64,000 nucleotides of DNA from Actinomycetales bacterium JB111 (GCA_900163555.1 FUHX01000010.1:1-64000), one strand, 5' to 3'; shown: positions 43,888-53,388, counted from the first letter of the stretch. Notes: generated by a model not told the origin, from the sequence alone. Numbers and translations are program-made.

Positions 43888-44792
43888 GCGAGCGGACCGG
43901 GATCGTCGCCCTCGCTCCCCCGGAGCCCGCGGGAGCGGAGGCCTCGCGGGCCGACGCCGGCCCCGCGCCCCGACCGGCCACCCTCACCTCCCGGGCGGCC
44001 TGGGCGCTCAGCGACGTCTGGGTCGTCGCGCGCCGCACCATCCTCCGTCTGGTCCGCCGCCCGGACGAGCTCCTGGGCACCCTCCTCATCCCGGTCATGG
44101 CGGTCGTCATGTTCGGCCTCGTCTTCGGCGACGCCTTCGGCGCGGCGATGGGCGCGGGGGGCAGCGACTACCGAGAGTTCCTCCTGCCGGGCCTGTTCGC
44201 CCTGACGATGGCCTTCGGCATCGGGAACACGACGATCGGGATCGCCGCGGACGTGCGCGGCGGCGTCGTCGACCGGATGCGGACGCTCCCGATGTCGCCC
44301 CGTGCCCTGCTGACGGGGCGCGCGGTCGCGGACGTGGCGATCGCCGTCGTCGAGCTGGGGATCGTCATGGGACTGGGAGCCGTGCTCGGCTGGGAGTGGC
44401 ACGGGTCGCTCGGCGCGGCCGTCGCGGCCGTCGGCCTCCTGCTCGCCCTGCGCCTGGCGTTCAGCTGGATCGGCATCCTGCTCGGCCTGCTCGTCAGCGG
44501 CCCGGAGGCCGCGATGAAGTACTTCGCGCTCGTCTTCCCGCTGGCGATGGTCGCAGACACGATCGTGCCGACCGCCCTCATGCCGGGCTGGCTCGGCGCG
44601 ATCGCCCAGTGGAACCCGCTGTCGGCCACGGTGATCGCCGTGCGCGACCTGTTCGGCGCGGGCGGCGGCGCGGACGTCGCGGGCACGTGGGTCGGCGAGC
44701 ACGCGCTGCTGCTGGCGATCGCCTGGCCGGCCCTGATCGTCGTCGTCTGCTCGCTTCTCGCCCGCCGCCGGCTGGCCCGTCTGAGCCGCTGA
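43884..44792 (+). CDS. DrrB-type ABC-2 permease
   Basis: 302 aa. Ala/Pro-rich N-terminus (1-35), then six helices with the ABC-2 signature ADVRGGVVDRMRTLPMSPRALLTGR between helices 2 and 3. Partner of the fused ATPase through a 4-nt overlap. DrrAB-like pairs export drugs, lipids or glycolipids; the substrate is unknown. Confidence 0.88.
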   Translation: MSERTGIVALAPPEPAGAEASRADAGPAPRPATLTSRAAWALSDVWVVARRTILRLVRRPDELLGTLLIPVMAVVMFGLVFGDAFGAAMGAGGSDYREFLLPGLFALTMAFGIGNTTIGIAADVRGGVVDRMRTLPMSPRALLTGRAVADVAIAVVELGIVMGLGAVLGWEWHGSLGAAVAAVGLLLALRLAFSWIGILLGLLVSGPEAAMKYFALVFPLAMVADTIVPTALMPGWLGAIAQWNPLSATVIAVRDLFGAGGGADVAGTWVGEHALLLAIAWPALIVVVCSLLARRRLARLSR

Positions 44793-44871
44793 GCCGCCCG
44801 TGGCTCTTGCCAGGCGCGCGGAAATGCCGAAACCTTGGACGCTCACTGTCCGATGACGGAATGGAACGAGC

Positions 44872-46923
44872 GTGAGCGACGACCAGACCAGGCCGAACCC
44901 GACGACCGGGACACCCCCAGGAGCCACCCCCCCGCAGGAGGGGCCCCCGCCAGACTCGGCGAGCGAGGAGGTCCCGGCGGACGTGGCGGCGGACCTGTCC
45001 GACGACGCCACCAGGACCGTGACTCTTCCGGGCCTGCCGGAGAACCTGCCGGAGACGGTGGCGCTGCCGGACCACTACCACATCGCCGAGGGCGACTCGG
45101 ACGACCAGATCGCCCGGAAGCTCGCCCGCCACGGCATCGTGCTCGGGCGCGGGAGCGTCTACCCCCGGGTGTTCTGGCCCGCGCTGATCGTGGTCCTCGT
45201 CGTGGCGGTCGTGTCGATCCTGTGGCCCACGAAGGTGGGGCCTGCCTTCAGCGACGCGCAGGCCTGGCTCGTCGCGAACGTCGGCTGGTTCTACATGCTG
45301 TCGATCGGGATCTTCGTCGGCGTCGCGATCTTCATCGGCTTCTCCAGGCTCGGGCGCATCAGGCTCGGTCGGGACGACGAGGAACCTGAGTACAGCACGT
45401 TGTCGTGGTTCGCGATGCTCTTCGCGGCCGGCATGGGCATCGGCCTCGTCTTCTACGGCGTCGGCGAGCCCCTGACGTACGCCACGTACATGCAGAAGCC
45501 CGGCTGGGACGGCTCGCAGGCCGAGATCAACGGGCTCGCCATGGCCCAGACCTTCATCCACTGGGGCCTGCACCCCTGGGCGATCTACGCGATCATCGGC
45601 CTCGGCGTCGGCTACGCGATCCACCGCCGCGGACGGCCCGTCTCGATCCGCTGGGCCCTCGAGCCCCTGTTCGGCGACCGCGTGAAGGGATGGGCCGGCG
45701 ACGTCATCGACGTCCTCGCGATCTTCGGCACCGTGTTCGGCGTCGCGACGTCCCTCGGCCTCGGGGTCAACCAGATCTCCTCGGGCGTCCAGGAGATCGG
45801 TCTCATCGACTCCTACGACAACACCTTCCTCGTCATCCTGATCGTCGTCATCACGTTCCTCGCGACCCTGTCCGTCATCAGCGGCCTCGGCGCGGGCATC
45901 AAGATCCTCTCGAACACGAACCTCTCGCTGGCCGGGCTGCTCCTCATCGCGATGCTGCTGATCGGACCGACCGTCTTCATCTTCCAGAACTTCGTCGAGT
46001 CCCTCGGGACCTACCTCGCGAACTTCTTCCAGATGACGTTCGACGTCGGCGCCTACCAGCGCTCGGAGGAGGCACAGACCTGGTTCTCGGGCTGGACGAT
46101 CTTCTACTGGGGCTGGTGGATCGCATGGTCGCCGTTCGTCGGCGTCTTCATCGCCCGCATCTCCAAGGGCCGCACGATCCGCCAGTTCATCGCCGGCGTG
46201 CTGCTCGTCCCCACCCTCGTCGGCTTCATCTGGTTCTCGGTTCTCGGCGGGAACGGACTGTTCCGGCAGTTCTACGGCGAGGGCGACCTCCTGCAACCGG
46301 ACGGGACCGTGAGCACCGACGGGGTCCTGTTCCAGGTCCTGGCCGACTACCCGCTCGGGACGGTGTTCGCCGTTATCGGCGTCATCCTGGTGGCAGTCTT
46401 CTTCATCACCTCGTCGGACTCCGGCTCACTGGTGGTCGACATGCTCGCGTCCGGCGGGCACCCGAACCCGCCCAGGTGGTCACGCGTCCTGTGGGCCGTG
46501 CTCGAGGGCATGATCGCCGCCGCGCTCCTGCTGGCAGGCGGCAAGGACGGGCTGGAGTCGCTGCAGGCGGCCTCGCTGATGACTGCTCTACCGTTCGTCG
46601 TCATCCTCCTGCTCATGGCGTGGGCGAACATCCGCGCCCTGACCGTGGACGCCTGGGTCCTGGAACGGGAGGAGCGCATGCGGGTGCTCGACAACGCCTC
46701 GGACCACATCACGGCCGAGCTCACCTCGAAGCTCGACGAGTACCCCGAGCTCGCCCGGTACGTCGACGACCGCATCGACTACCGGATCACCCGCAGCGCG
46801 CGCGGCCCGATCGGACGGGCGGTGTCCCGGTCCGACGACGAGCACGGAACCGAGCGCGCGGCCCGCACGGCTCGCCGCTCCCCACGCTCGGACCGCAGGC
46901 GGCGGGAGAAGGACACGGAGTAG
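44872..46923 (+). CDS. BCCT-family transporter (betaine/choline/carnitine)
   Basis: 683 aa. About 12 helices from residue 95 to 570. BCCT marks: MFAAGMGIGLVFYGVGEPL, the Trp-rich segment GWTIFYWGWWIAWSPFVGVFIARIS, and the Ser-rich FFITSSDSGSLVVDMLASGG. These carry quaternary ammonium osmolytes with Na+ or H+. The 90-residue acidic/Pro-rich N-terminus and roughly 100-residue charged C-terminus fit osmosensing tails. GTG start. Independent gene. Confidence 0.9.
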   Translation: MSDDQTRPNPTTGTPPGATPPQEGPPPDSASEEVPADVAADLSDDATRTVTLPGLPENLPETVALPDHYHIAEGDSDDQIARKLARHGIVLGRGSVYPRVFWPALIVVLVVAVVSILWPTKVGPAFSDAQAWLVANVGWFYMLSIGIFVGVAIFIGFSRLGRIRLGRDDEEPEYSTLSWFAMLFAAGMGIGLVFYGVGEPLTYATYMQKPGWDGSQAEINGLAMAQTFIHWGLHPWAIYAIIGLGVGYAIHRRGRPVSIRWALEPLFGDRVKGWAGDVIDVLAIFGTVFGVATSLGLGVNQISSGVQEIGLIDSYDNTFLVILIVVITFLATLSVISGLGAGIKILSNTNLSLAGLLLIAMLLIGPTVFIFQNFVESLGTYLANFFQMTFDVGAYQRSEEAQTWFSGWTIFYWGWWIAWSPFVGVFIARISKGRTIRQFIAGVLLVPTLVGFIWFSVLGGNGLFRQFYGEGDLLQPDGTVSTDGVLFQVLADYPLGTVFAVIGVILVAVFFITSSDSGSLVVDMLASGGHPNPPRWSRVLWAVLEGMIAAALLLAGGKDGLESLQAASLMTALPFVVILLLMAWANIRALTVDAWVLEREERMRVLDNASDHITAELTSKLDEYPELARYVDDRIDYRITRSARGPIGRAVSRSDDEHGTERAARTARRSPRSDRRRREKDTE

Positions 46924-47014
46924 CTCCCGCGCCTCCGTCCCGTGCGCCAGCCGCGTCCGGGGCGGGGGCCCTGCCGTCCTTCTTCCCCCGGTCGGATCGG
47001 CCGTGAGGTTCATC

Positions 47015-47083
47015 GAGTGGAGGGTCGAGACACCGAGTGGATGGGCAACTCGCCCTCCACTCGGTGGCTCGCCCTCCACTCGG
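47015..47083. terminator. Long bulged hairpin between convergent genes
   Basis: Left arm 47015-47046, right arm 47053-47083: about 30 pairs with three small bulges. CGAGTGGAGGG and CACCGAGTGGA pair with their complements. It lies between the BCCT and TauE gene stops. Each arm carries two related words, so alternative folds are possible. Confidence 0.75.
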
Positions 47084-47150
47084 CGCATGAGGCCGGGCGC
47101 ACCGTCCCTCGGGCAGGTTCGCTTCTCCGACCTGGCCGGTCAGACGAGCC

Positions 47151-47948
47151 TCAGACGAACTGCCGCACCAGCGCGAACAGGGCCACCGCGATGATGACGA
47201 TGCGCAGCGCGAGGGGCGGGATCCGCTTGGCGATGTCCGCCCCCACATAGCCGCCGAAGCCGGAGCCCACCGCGATCGCGAGCGACGCGACCCAGTGCAC
47301 GTCCGCGTGCCCGAGGAAGTAGCTGGCCGTGTAGATGAGCGCGGCCACCGCGTTGATGAGGGCGCCGAGCAGGTTCTTCACGCCGTTGACCTCGTTGGGC
47401 GTGCGGCCGGTGAACGCGCCGAGGATGCCCATGTGCAGGATCCCCTGCGCCGCCGTGAAGTACCCGCCGTACACGGCGGAGCCGAACATCGAGACCTGCA
47501 GGCCCAGCTGCTGGTAGGGGTGCTCGTAGACCCGCGCCTTCCCGGCGGCCTGCCGCCTCTCCCGACGACGACGCAGCGCCGCCACCGCGTACGGCTGCAG
47601 CGCCACGAGCAGGATCGCCATGACGATAAGACCCGGCACCACCACCTGCAGCGCGTCCGGCGGCGAGAGCAGCAGGATTCCGGAACCCAGTGCGGCGCCG
47701 AGTACGGCGAAGAGCATGAGCCCGTGGAGATGGTCCTTCTCGGCGATGAGGTCCTTGCGGTAGCGCAGCGTGCCGCCGATCGCGGAGAACACGATGCCGC
47801 AGGTGTTCGTCACGAGCGCCGACTGCGGGTCGAACCCGATGGCCAGGAGGATCGGCAGCGTGATCAGCGACCCGGAACCGACCGCCCCGTTGATCGCCCC
47901 GGCCGCCACGGCGGCCACCCCCAACACGATCAGATCGTGCAGTTCCAT
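47151..47948 (-). CDS. TauE/SafE-family membrane protein
   Basis: 265 aa with about eight helices. N-terminal GAINGAVGSGSLITLPILLAIGF and the second-half repeat FTGRTPNEVNGVKNLLGALINAVAALIY are the paired TauE/SafE motifs. Family members export sulfite, sulfonates or sulfoacetate, and some take up organic acids. Not in an operon with its neighbours. Confidence 0.87.
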   Translation of the reverse strand: MELHDLIVLGVAAVAAGAINGAVGSGSLITLPILLAIGFDPQSALVTNTCGIVFSAIGGTLRYRKDLIAEKDHLHGLMLFAVLGAALGSGILLLSPPDALQVVVPGLIVMAILLVALQPYAVAALRRRRERRQAAGKARVYEHPYQQLGLQVSMFGSAVYGGYFTAAQGILHMGILGAFTGRTPNEVNGVKNLLGALINAVAALIYTASYFLGHADVHWVASLAIAVGSGFGGYVGADIAKRIPPLALRIVIIAVALFALVRQFV

Positions 47949-48127
47949 TCCACTCCCCTACCCGACGACGGACCGCGTCCGGTCGCGACCGGACCCGGGC
48001 CACCGTAGACCCGGACCCGACGACGGCGGACCGGGCGCCCATCGCCGCGTCACCTGCGAGCAGGCCACCCGCACCGCGGTCGGGTCAGGCGGCGCCCGTC
48101 TCGGCGCCCGCTGCCTGCCCCACGGGC

Positions 48128-50035
48128 TCAGTGCCCGCGGAAGGCCTCCTGCAGCCACCAGGACCCGCCGTCGGAGGCAACCTTCGCGTCGATGACGATC
48201 GGCCGCCGGGCGCCGGACGCCACCCAGTCGCGCACGGCCGCCAGGTGCCCCGCGCCCCGCACCGTGACGGCCTCGGCGCCGAACCCGCGCGCGATGGCGG
48301 CGAGGTCGGAGTCCGGGAACGTCACGGTCGACAGGTCCTCGCCGGTCGCGTCCCCGTCGCCGTCCACGCCGAAGTGGTGCACCTCGGCGCCGAACGCGGC
48401 ATCGTTGTAGACGATCACAGCCAGGGAGATGCCGAGGCGCACGGCGGTCTCCAGCTCGGAGATCGCCATGAGGAACCCGCCGTCGCCGGTGCCGAGCACG
48501 GGCAGGCGACCCGGCTGCGCGAGCGCGGCTCCGATCGCGGTGCCGAGGCCGAGGCCGACGGACTGGAAGGCCTGGGTGAAGCAGAAGCCGTTCTCGTCGG
48601 GGACGTCGAGGAACTGGGCCGGGTAGCCCATGAAGTTCCCGGAGTCGATCGAGACGATCCGGTCCGTGGGCAGGATCCGGTCCAGCTCGGCCGTCAGGGT
48701 GCGGGCGTCGATGCGGTCGCCGGTCGAGGCGTCGTCGAACGGGACGTCCTGCCAGCGGGAGCCGGCCGCGATGCGCGCGCGCACCTCGTCCGTGCGGTAT
48801 CCGATCCTGGGCGCCACGCCGGCCCGGTGGAGCTCCTCGACGACGGCGTCGGCCGTGAGCGCACTGTCGCCGAGCACCCCGAGGTCGATGGGCCGGTTCG
48901 CGCCGAGCGCGTCGTCCTCGAGGTCGACCTGGACGAGCCTGGCATCCGGCCCGACGAGCCGGCCGTGCCGCATCGTCCACATGTTCAGCGTGCAGCCGAA
49001 GCCCACGATGAGGTCCGCCCCGGTGATGAGGTCGGCCGTGGTCGGTGAGGAGAACCCGCCGGAGATCCCCAGGTTGAACTCGTCCCCGGCGAACAGGCCC
49101 TTCGCGACGGCGGACGTCGCCACGAGCGCACCGGTCCGGGCCGCGAGCCCGCGCAGGCTCGCGCTCGCGGAGCGGGCGCCGCGGCCGGCGACCAGGACGG
49201 GGCGCTCCGCGGTGGCGAGAAGCTCCGCGAGCGCCGCGACGGCGTCGGCGGAGGGGCGGACGGACGAGGGCGCGGGGACCTGCAGGAGGCGGGGGTCGAC
49301 GTCGGGGGCGGGCTGGGACTGGACGTCGATGGGCATGTTGAGCACGACCGTCCGGCGCTCGTTGCGCGCTGTGCGGAAGGCGCGGACGACGTCCGCGAGC
49401 GCGCTGGCCGCGGAGTGGACGCGCTCGGAGACCGCACCGCCGGAGCGGGCGAGGCCGGGCTGGTCCATGGCGAAGTTCGAGCGGACGGCGGAGGCGGTGG
49501 CCTCGGCTGCGAGCACGATGAGCGGGGTGCGGGACTTGGCGGCCTCGACGATGCCGGTGGTCGCGTTCGTCAGCCCGCAGCCCTGATGGACGGACAGCAG
49601 GCCGACGCGGCCGGACATGCGGGCGTAGCCGTCGGCCATCATCGCGGCGCCGCCCTCGTGGCGGGCGGCCGTGAAGGGGACGCCGTGCCGACGCAGCGCG
49701 TTGGTGACGTGAAAGTTGCCCGAGCCGACGACCCCGAAGCAGTGCCCCGCCCCGAGCGCGGCGAGCGCCCAGCCGACCAGGTCGGCGACGGTCGCGCCGG
49801 CTGGCAGCTCGCCGGCGGTCGCGCCGGCGCGCAGATCGCCGACGTCGCGGGTGGTGGTGCCGAAGTTGGTGGTGTCCGGGTTGGCGGTTCCGGTGGCCGG
49901 TGCGGCCGTGGCCGCACCCGCGGGATCGCCGGCCGTGGCGAAGCCCGTGGGCTCACTGGTCGCGGCCGCGCCCGTCGGCCCGCTGCTCTGCCCGCTGCTC
50001 GTCACGCGCGTCGGTTCGCTCGTCGGTCCGCTCAT
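48128..50035 (-). CDS. ThDP-dependent enzyme (benzoylformate decarboxylase/acetolactate synthase-like)
   Basis: 635 aa. Residues 1 to about 70 are Thr/Ala/Gly/Pro low complexity, not found in the family. The Pyr domain follows with catalytic Glu in ARHEGGAAMMADGYAR, then a middle domain, then PP domain GDGGFLMAISELETAV with NDAAFG, the GDG-N ThDP/Mg2+ motif. Candidate substrates are 2-keto acids. It is divergent from the isatin-hydrolase-like gene; isatinate is a 2-amino benzoylformate, a fitting substrate (inference). The start may be at a later Val or Met. Confidence 0.85.
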   Translation of the reverse strand: MSGPTSEPTRVTSSGQSSGPTGAAATSEPTGFATAGDPAGAATAAPATGTANPDTTNFGTTTRDVGDLRAGATAGELPAGATVADLVGWALAALGAGHCFGVVGSGNFHVTNALRRHGVPFTAARHEGGAAMMADGYARMSGRVGLLSVHQGCGLTNATTGIVEAAKSRTPLIVLAAEATASAVRSNFAMDQPGLARSGGAVSERVHSAASALADVVRAFRTARNERRTVVLNMPIDVQSQPAPDVDPRLLQVPAPSSVRPSADAVAALAELLATAERPVLVAGRGARSASASLRGLAARTGALVATSAVAKGLFAGDEFNLGISGGFSSPTTADLITGADLIVGFGCTLNMWTMRHGRLVGPDARLVQVDLEDDALGANRPIDLGVLGDSALTADAVVEELHRAGVAPRIGYRTDEVRARIAAGSRWQDVPFDDASTGDRIDARTLTAELDRILPTDRIVSIDSGNFMGYPAQFLDVPDENGFCFTQAFQSVGLGLGTAIGAALAQPGRLPVLGTGDGGFLMAISELETAVRLGISLAVIVYNDAAFGAEVHHFGVDGDGDATGEDLSTVTFPDSDLAAIARGFGAEAVTVRGAGHLAAVRDWVASGARRPIVIDAKVASDGGSWWLQEAFRGH

Positions 50036-50248
50036 CGCTCTGCCGCCTCTCGTCCCGGGGGTCGGTCGCGCCCCTCGCCCACCGGCGTCGTCGCCGGATC
50101 ATGCCTATGGTGGCGTGCCGGACGTCACCGGCGCGCGGGTGTCCGTCAGCTCTGGACCTCCCGGGATCCTCGACGACGAGCCCGCCCGCGTTGCCGCCTC
50201 GCCCGCTGCCCGCCCCCACACGGCTCGGCCACCCCGAAGGAGACCCAC

Positions 50249-51025
50249 ATGTCCGCATCCGTCCTCGGTTCCCTCGTCAGCGCGCTGAACGACCGATCGA
50301 TCGAGATCGTCGACCTCACCGCGCCGCTGTCCTCGACGACCCCGATCCTCGAGCTGCCCGAGCAGTTCGGCCAGACCGCCACGTTCGAGCTGGAGGAGAT
50401 CAGCCGCTACGACGACCGCGGGCCGGCCTGGTACTGGAACAACTTCCGCACCGGCGAGCACACCGGCACGCACTTCGACGCGCCGAACCACTGGGTCACC
50501 GGCAAGGACGGGATCGACATCTCGGCCGTTCCCGAAAAGGCGCTCGTCGCCCCGGCCGTGGTGCTCGACGTGACCGCCGAGGTCGCCGACGCCCCCGGCT
50601 ACATCGTCAGCCGCGAGCGCGTGGAGGCCTTCCTCGCGGCGATAGGCGGCGCGCCCGAGGGCGGCTGGCTGCTCGTGCGGACCGGCTGGTCGCAGCGGGT
50701 CACGCAGGAGGACATGATCAACAACACCGAGACCGGGCCGACGAGCCCGGGGCTCAGCGTCGAAGCCGCGCAGTACGTCGCCGAGGAGAGCCCGCTGCAG
50801 GGCATCGGCGTGGAGACCGTGGGCACCGACGCCGGCGCGGCCCACTCGTGGGACCCCGCCTTCCCGTGCCACTCGTTCGTGCTCGGCGCGGACAAGTACG
50901 GCCTGGCGCAGCTGCAGAACCTCGACAAGCTGCCGACGACCGGCGCCGTCATCGTGGCCTCGCCGCTGAAGATCGTCGGCGGGTCCGGGTCGCCGGCGCG
51001 CGTGATCGCCCTCGTCGAGCGGTAG
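50249..51025 (+). CDS. Cyclase-family metal hydrolase, isatin-hydrolase-like
   Basis: 258 aa. The Mn2+/Zn2+ motif HxGTHxDxPxHW appears as HTGTHFDAPNHW. Further marks I associate with isatin hydrolases rather than kynurenine formamidases: TPILELPEQF near the start, WYWNNFRTGEHTG, ETVGTDAGAAH, and the ending LDKLPTTGAVIVASPLKIVGGSGSP. Reaction if correct: isatin plus water gives isatinate. AAGGAG is 7 nt before the ATG; the far longer upstream frame is shadow. The 213-bp spacer to the divergent ThDP gene likely holds both promoters. Assignment rests on remembered motifs. Confidence 0.82.
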   Translation: MSASVLGSLVSALNDRSIEIVDLTAPLSSTTPILELPEQFGQTATFELEEISRYDDRGPAWYWNNFRTGEHTGTHFDAPNHWVTGKDGIDISAVPEKALVAPAVVLDVTAEVADAPGYIVSRERVEAFLAAIGGAPEGGWLLVRTGWSQRVTQEDMINNTETGPTSPGLSVEAAQYVAEESPLQGIGVETVGTDAGAAHSWDPAFPCHSFVLGADKYGLAQLQNLDKLPTTGAVIVASPLKIVGGSGSPARVIALVER

Positions 51026-51119
51026 GCGGCGAGGCGGCGGGGGGCGGGGCGGCACCCTCGTCACCCGCCGGTCGGCAGTCGGTCCGCGCCCGCCGCAGCC
51101 CGTGCCTTCGTCATCGAAA

Positions 51120-51167
51120 GGGTGGCCAGTGGCACGTTCGGTGCCGAAAACGTGCCACTCACCGCCC
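51120..51167. terminator. Imperfect hairpin between convergent genes, shared word
   Basis: Arms 51120-51138 and 51149-51167 (19 nt, a few mismatches) between the cyclase and IclR genes. ACGTGCCACTCACCGCC is identical to the hairpin at 30606-30663. Confidence 0.65.
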
Positions 51168-51201
51168 CGACGACGAATGTTCGGCGGGTGCACCACCCGC
51201 C

Positions 51202-52032
51202 TCACGCCCCGCGCACCCGCGGCGCCGCTTGTCGCCGGGCCGCCGCCCCCCGGGCGGGGCGCATGTCGCCCCGCCTGCCGGCCCAGCCGAGTCGCCGGGA
51301 GATGGCGAGCGCCGTCGTCGCAACGGCGGGCACCGCGACCTTGACCGCCGCCGTCCCCGCGCGCACCACCACGGACACCGCGGCGACGACCTGCCCGGAC
51401 TCGTCGAGCACGCGGGCGGCCACGGAGCTGGCCATGAGGCTGACCTCCTCGCGGGCGATCATCAGCCCGCTGTGCCGGCACTGCTCGAGCTGCTCGGCGA
51501 GGATCCGCGGGCTCGTCACCGTCCGCGGGGTCAGCTGCTCGAGCGGCCCGGCCAGCACCTCCTTCTGCAGGTCGGCGGGCGAGTGGGCGAGCAGCACCTT
51601 CCCGCCGGCGGACGCGTGCAGCGGGAGGTGACCACCGACGTCGGAGATCACGATGACCGCGTCCGGCGCCGAGATGCGCTCGAGGATGACGGCCTCGCGC
51701 CTGCCCAGCGCGAGCAGCTGGACGTGCTGGTGGAGCGCGGCGTGCAGGTCGTGCATGTAGGGCAGCGCGACCGACCGGACGCTCGCCGACGACGGCACCA
51801 GCAGTCCGAGGTCCCGCGCCTTGGCGCCGATCGAGTACCGGCCGTCCGCGGACCGGCTGAGCAGGCCGACCTCGATGAGGCTCGCGGTGATCCGGCTCGC
51901 GGTGGCGTGCGCGAGCCCGGACCGCGCGGTCAGCTCGGCGAGGCTGAGCGTGAGGTGCTTCGTGTCGAAGGCGTCCAGGAGTCGGGTGGCCCGCTCCAGC
52001 ACGCCCGCGCCGGGCTCGTTCGTCCGTGGCAT
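51202..52032 (-). CDS. IclR-family transcriptional regulator
   Basis: 276 aa. N-terminal winged helix (VLERATRLLDAFDTKHLTLSLAELTARSGLAHATASRI in two parts) and C-terminal IclR effector domain (LPYMHDLHAALHQHVQLLALG, LPLHASAGGKVLLAHSP). IclR proteins often control aromatic catabolism. It sits between the cyclase and the divergent flavin hydroxylase gene, so it probably regulates both. The C-terminus after about 250 is Arg/Ala-rich. Confidence 0.9.
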   Translation of the reverse strand: MPRTNEPGAGVLERATRLLDAFDTKHLTLSLAELTARSGLAHATASRITASLIEVGLLSRSADGRYSIGAKARDLGLLVPSSASVRSVALPYMHDLHAALHQHVQLLALGRREAVILERISAPDAVIVISDVGGHLPLHASAGGKVLLAHSPADLQKEVLAGPLEQLTPRTVTSPRILAEQLEQCRHSGLMIAREEVSLMASSVAARVLDESGQVVAAVSVVVRAGTAAVKVAVPAVATTALAISRRLGWAGRRGDMRPARGAAARRQAAPRVRGA

Positions 52033-52173
52033 CGACTCCTCCTTCGGGTCCTGCCGTGCGCTGCCCCGTCGCCCGCGCTCGTCCGTTGATCGGATGCCAC
52101 CCTACCCCGCCACCGCGTCCTGCTCGGCACGATCGCGGGCAGAGCAACGATGCCCAGCCCACTGGAGTACCCC

Positions 52174-53388
52174 ATGCAGACCGCACCCGGATCGTCCCCC
52201 CGCATCGCCGTCGTCGGGGGTGGGATCGGCGGCCTCGCCGCCGCCGGCTTCCTGCGCAAGTACGGGCTGCAAGCCCGCGTCTTCGAGCAGGCGGCGGAGC
52301 TGACGGAGGTGGGCGCCGGGGTCGTGGCGGCGCCGAACGCCGTCCGGCTCCTGCGCAGCCTCGGCGGGTTCGAGGCCTTCGAACGCACGGCCGTCCCGCT
52401 GACCGCAGCCTGGCAGTTCCAGCGCTGGGAGGACGGCACCGTGCTGTCCTCCGAGAGCCTCGTGCCCGCGTGTGAGGAGCTGTACGGCGAGAAGACGTAC
52501 TCCGCTCACCGCGCCGACCTCCTCGCGGCCGTGCGCGCCGGCGTCCCGGACGAGTGGGTCACACTCGGCGCCCGGGCGGTGGACGTGACGCCGGTCGGTG
52601 ACCACTACCGGATCGACCTCGCGGACGGGTCCTCGCACGAGGCGGACGTCGTTGTCGCGGCCGACGGCGTGCACTCGATCGTCCGCGAGCGGTTCGCGAG
52701 CCCGCAGGAGCCGGAGCCGTCGGGCATCGTCGCGTACCGCTCGATCGTGCCTGCCGCCTCCGCCCCGGCCGGAGCCCTCGACCCGGTCCACACGCTCTGG
52801 CTCGGCCCCGACCACCACTTCGTCCACTACCCCGTCAGCGCCGGTCGCCAGGTCAACGTGGTCGCGTTCGGCCCGGCCGGGTCCACCACCGACGACTCCT
52901 GGTCCGCGGAGACGTCCGTGAAGCAGTTCCGCGCCGAGTTCGACGGCTGGGATCCCCGCGTCTTGGCGCTCATCGACGCCTCGGACCGGGTCGGCCGCTG
53001 GGACCTGCTCGACCGGCCGCCGCTGCCGCGGTGGAGCTTCGACGGCGTCACCCTCCTCGGCGACGCCGCCCACCCCCAGTTCCCCTTCTACGCCCAGGGT
53101 GCCGCGCAGGCGATCGAGGACGCGGTCACGCTCGCCGTCACGCTGTCGACCACCCCGGAGGACCCGGCCGGCGCCCTGCGCCGGTACGAGGCCCTGCGAC
53201 TGGAGCGCACGGCGAGGATCCAGGAGGTCAGCCACGGCCGGGTGCACGTCAACCACCTGCCCGACGGCGACGCCCAGCGCGAGCGCGACGCCCGCCTCGC
53301 CATCGGCGACCCCCTCAGGCAGAACGGGTGGATCTACGGGCACGACGCCGAGCAGACCGCGCGCCGGGCGGAGGGCCTCGAGGGGTAG
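52174..53388 (+). CDS. Class A FAD-dependent aromatic hydroxylase
   Basis: 404 aa. GxGxxG at VVGGGIGGLAAAG, DG motif VVAADGVHSIVRERF, and GD motif VTLLGDAAHPQFPFYAQGAAQAIED. Resembles salicylate hydroxylase, 3-hydroxybenzoate 6-hydroxylase and 6-hydroxynicotinate 3-monooxygenase: NAD(P)H-dependent ring hydroxylation, sometimes with decarboxylation. GGAG just before the ATG at 52174 favours that start over 52150. Divergent from IclR by about 140 bp. Substrate unknown. Confidence 0.87.
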   Translation: MQTAPGSSPRIAVVGGGIGGLAAAGFLRKYGLQARVFEQAAELTEVGAGVVAAPNAVRLLRSLGGFEAFERTAVPLTAAWQFQRWEDGTVLSSESLVPACEELYGEKTYSAHRADLLAAVRAGVPDEWVTLGARAVDVTPVGDHYRIDLADGSSHEADVVVAADGVHSIVRERFASPQEPEPSGIVAYRSIVPAASAPAGALDPVHTLWLGPDHHFVHYPVSAGRQVNVVAFGPAGSTTDDSWSAETSVKQFRAEFDGWDPRVLALIDASDRVGRWDLLDRPPLPRWSFDGVTLLGDAAHPQFPFYAQGAAQAIEDAVTLAVTLSTTPEDPAGALRRYEALRLERTARIQEVSHGRVHVNHLPDGDAQRERDARLAIGDPLRQNGWIYGHDAEQTARRAEGLEG

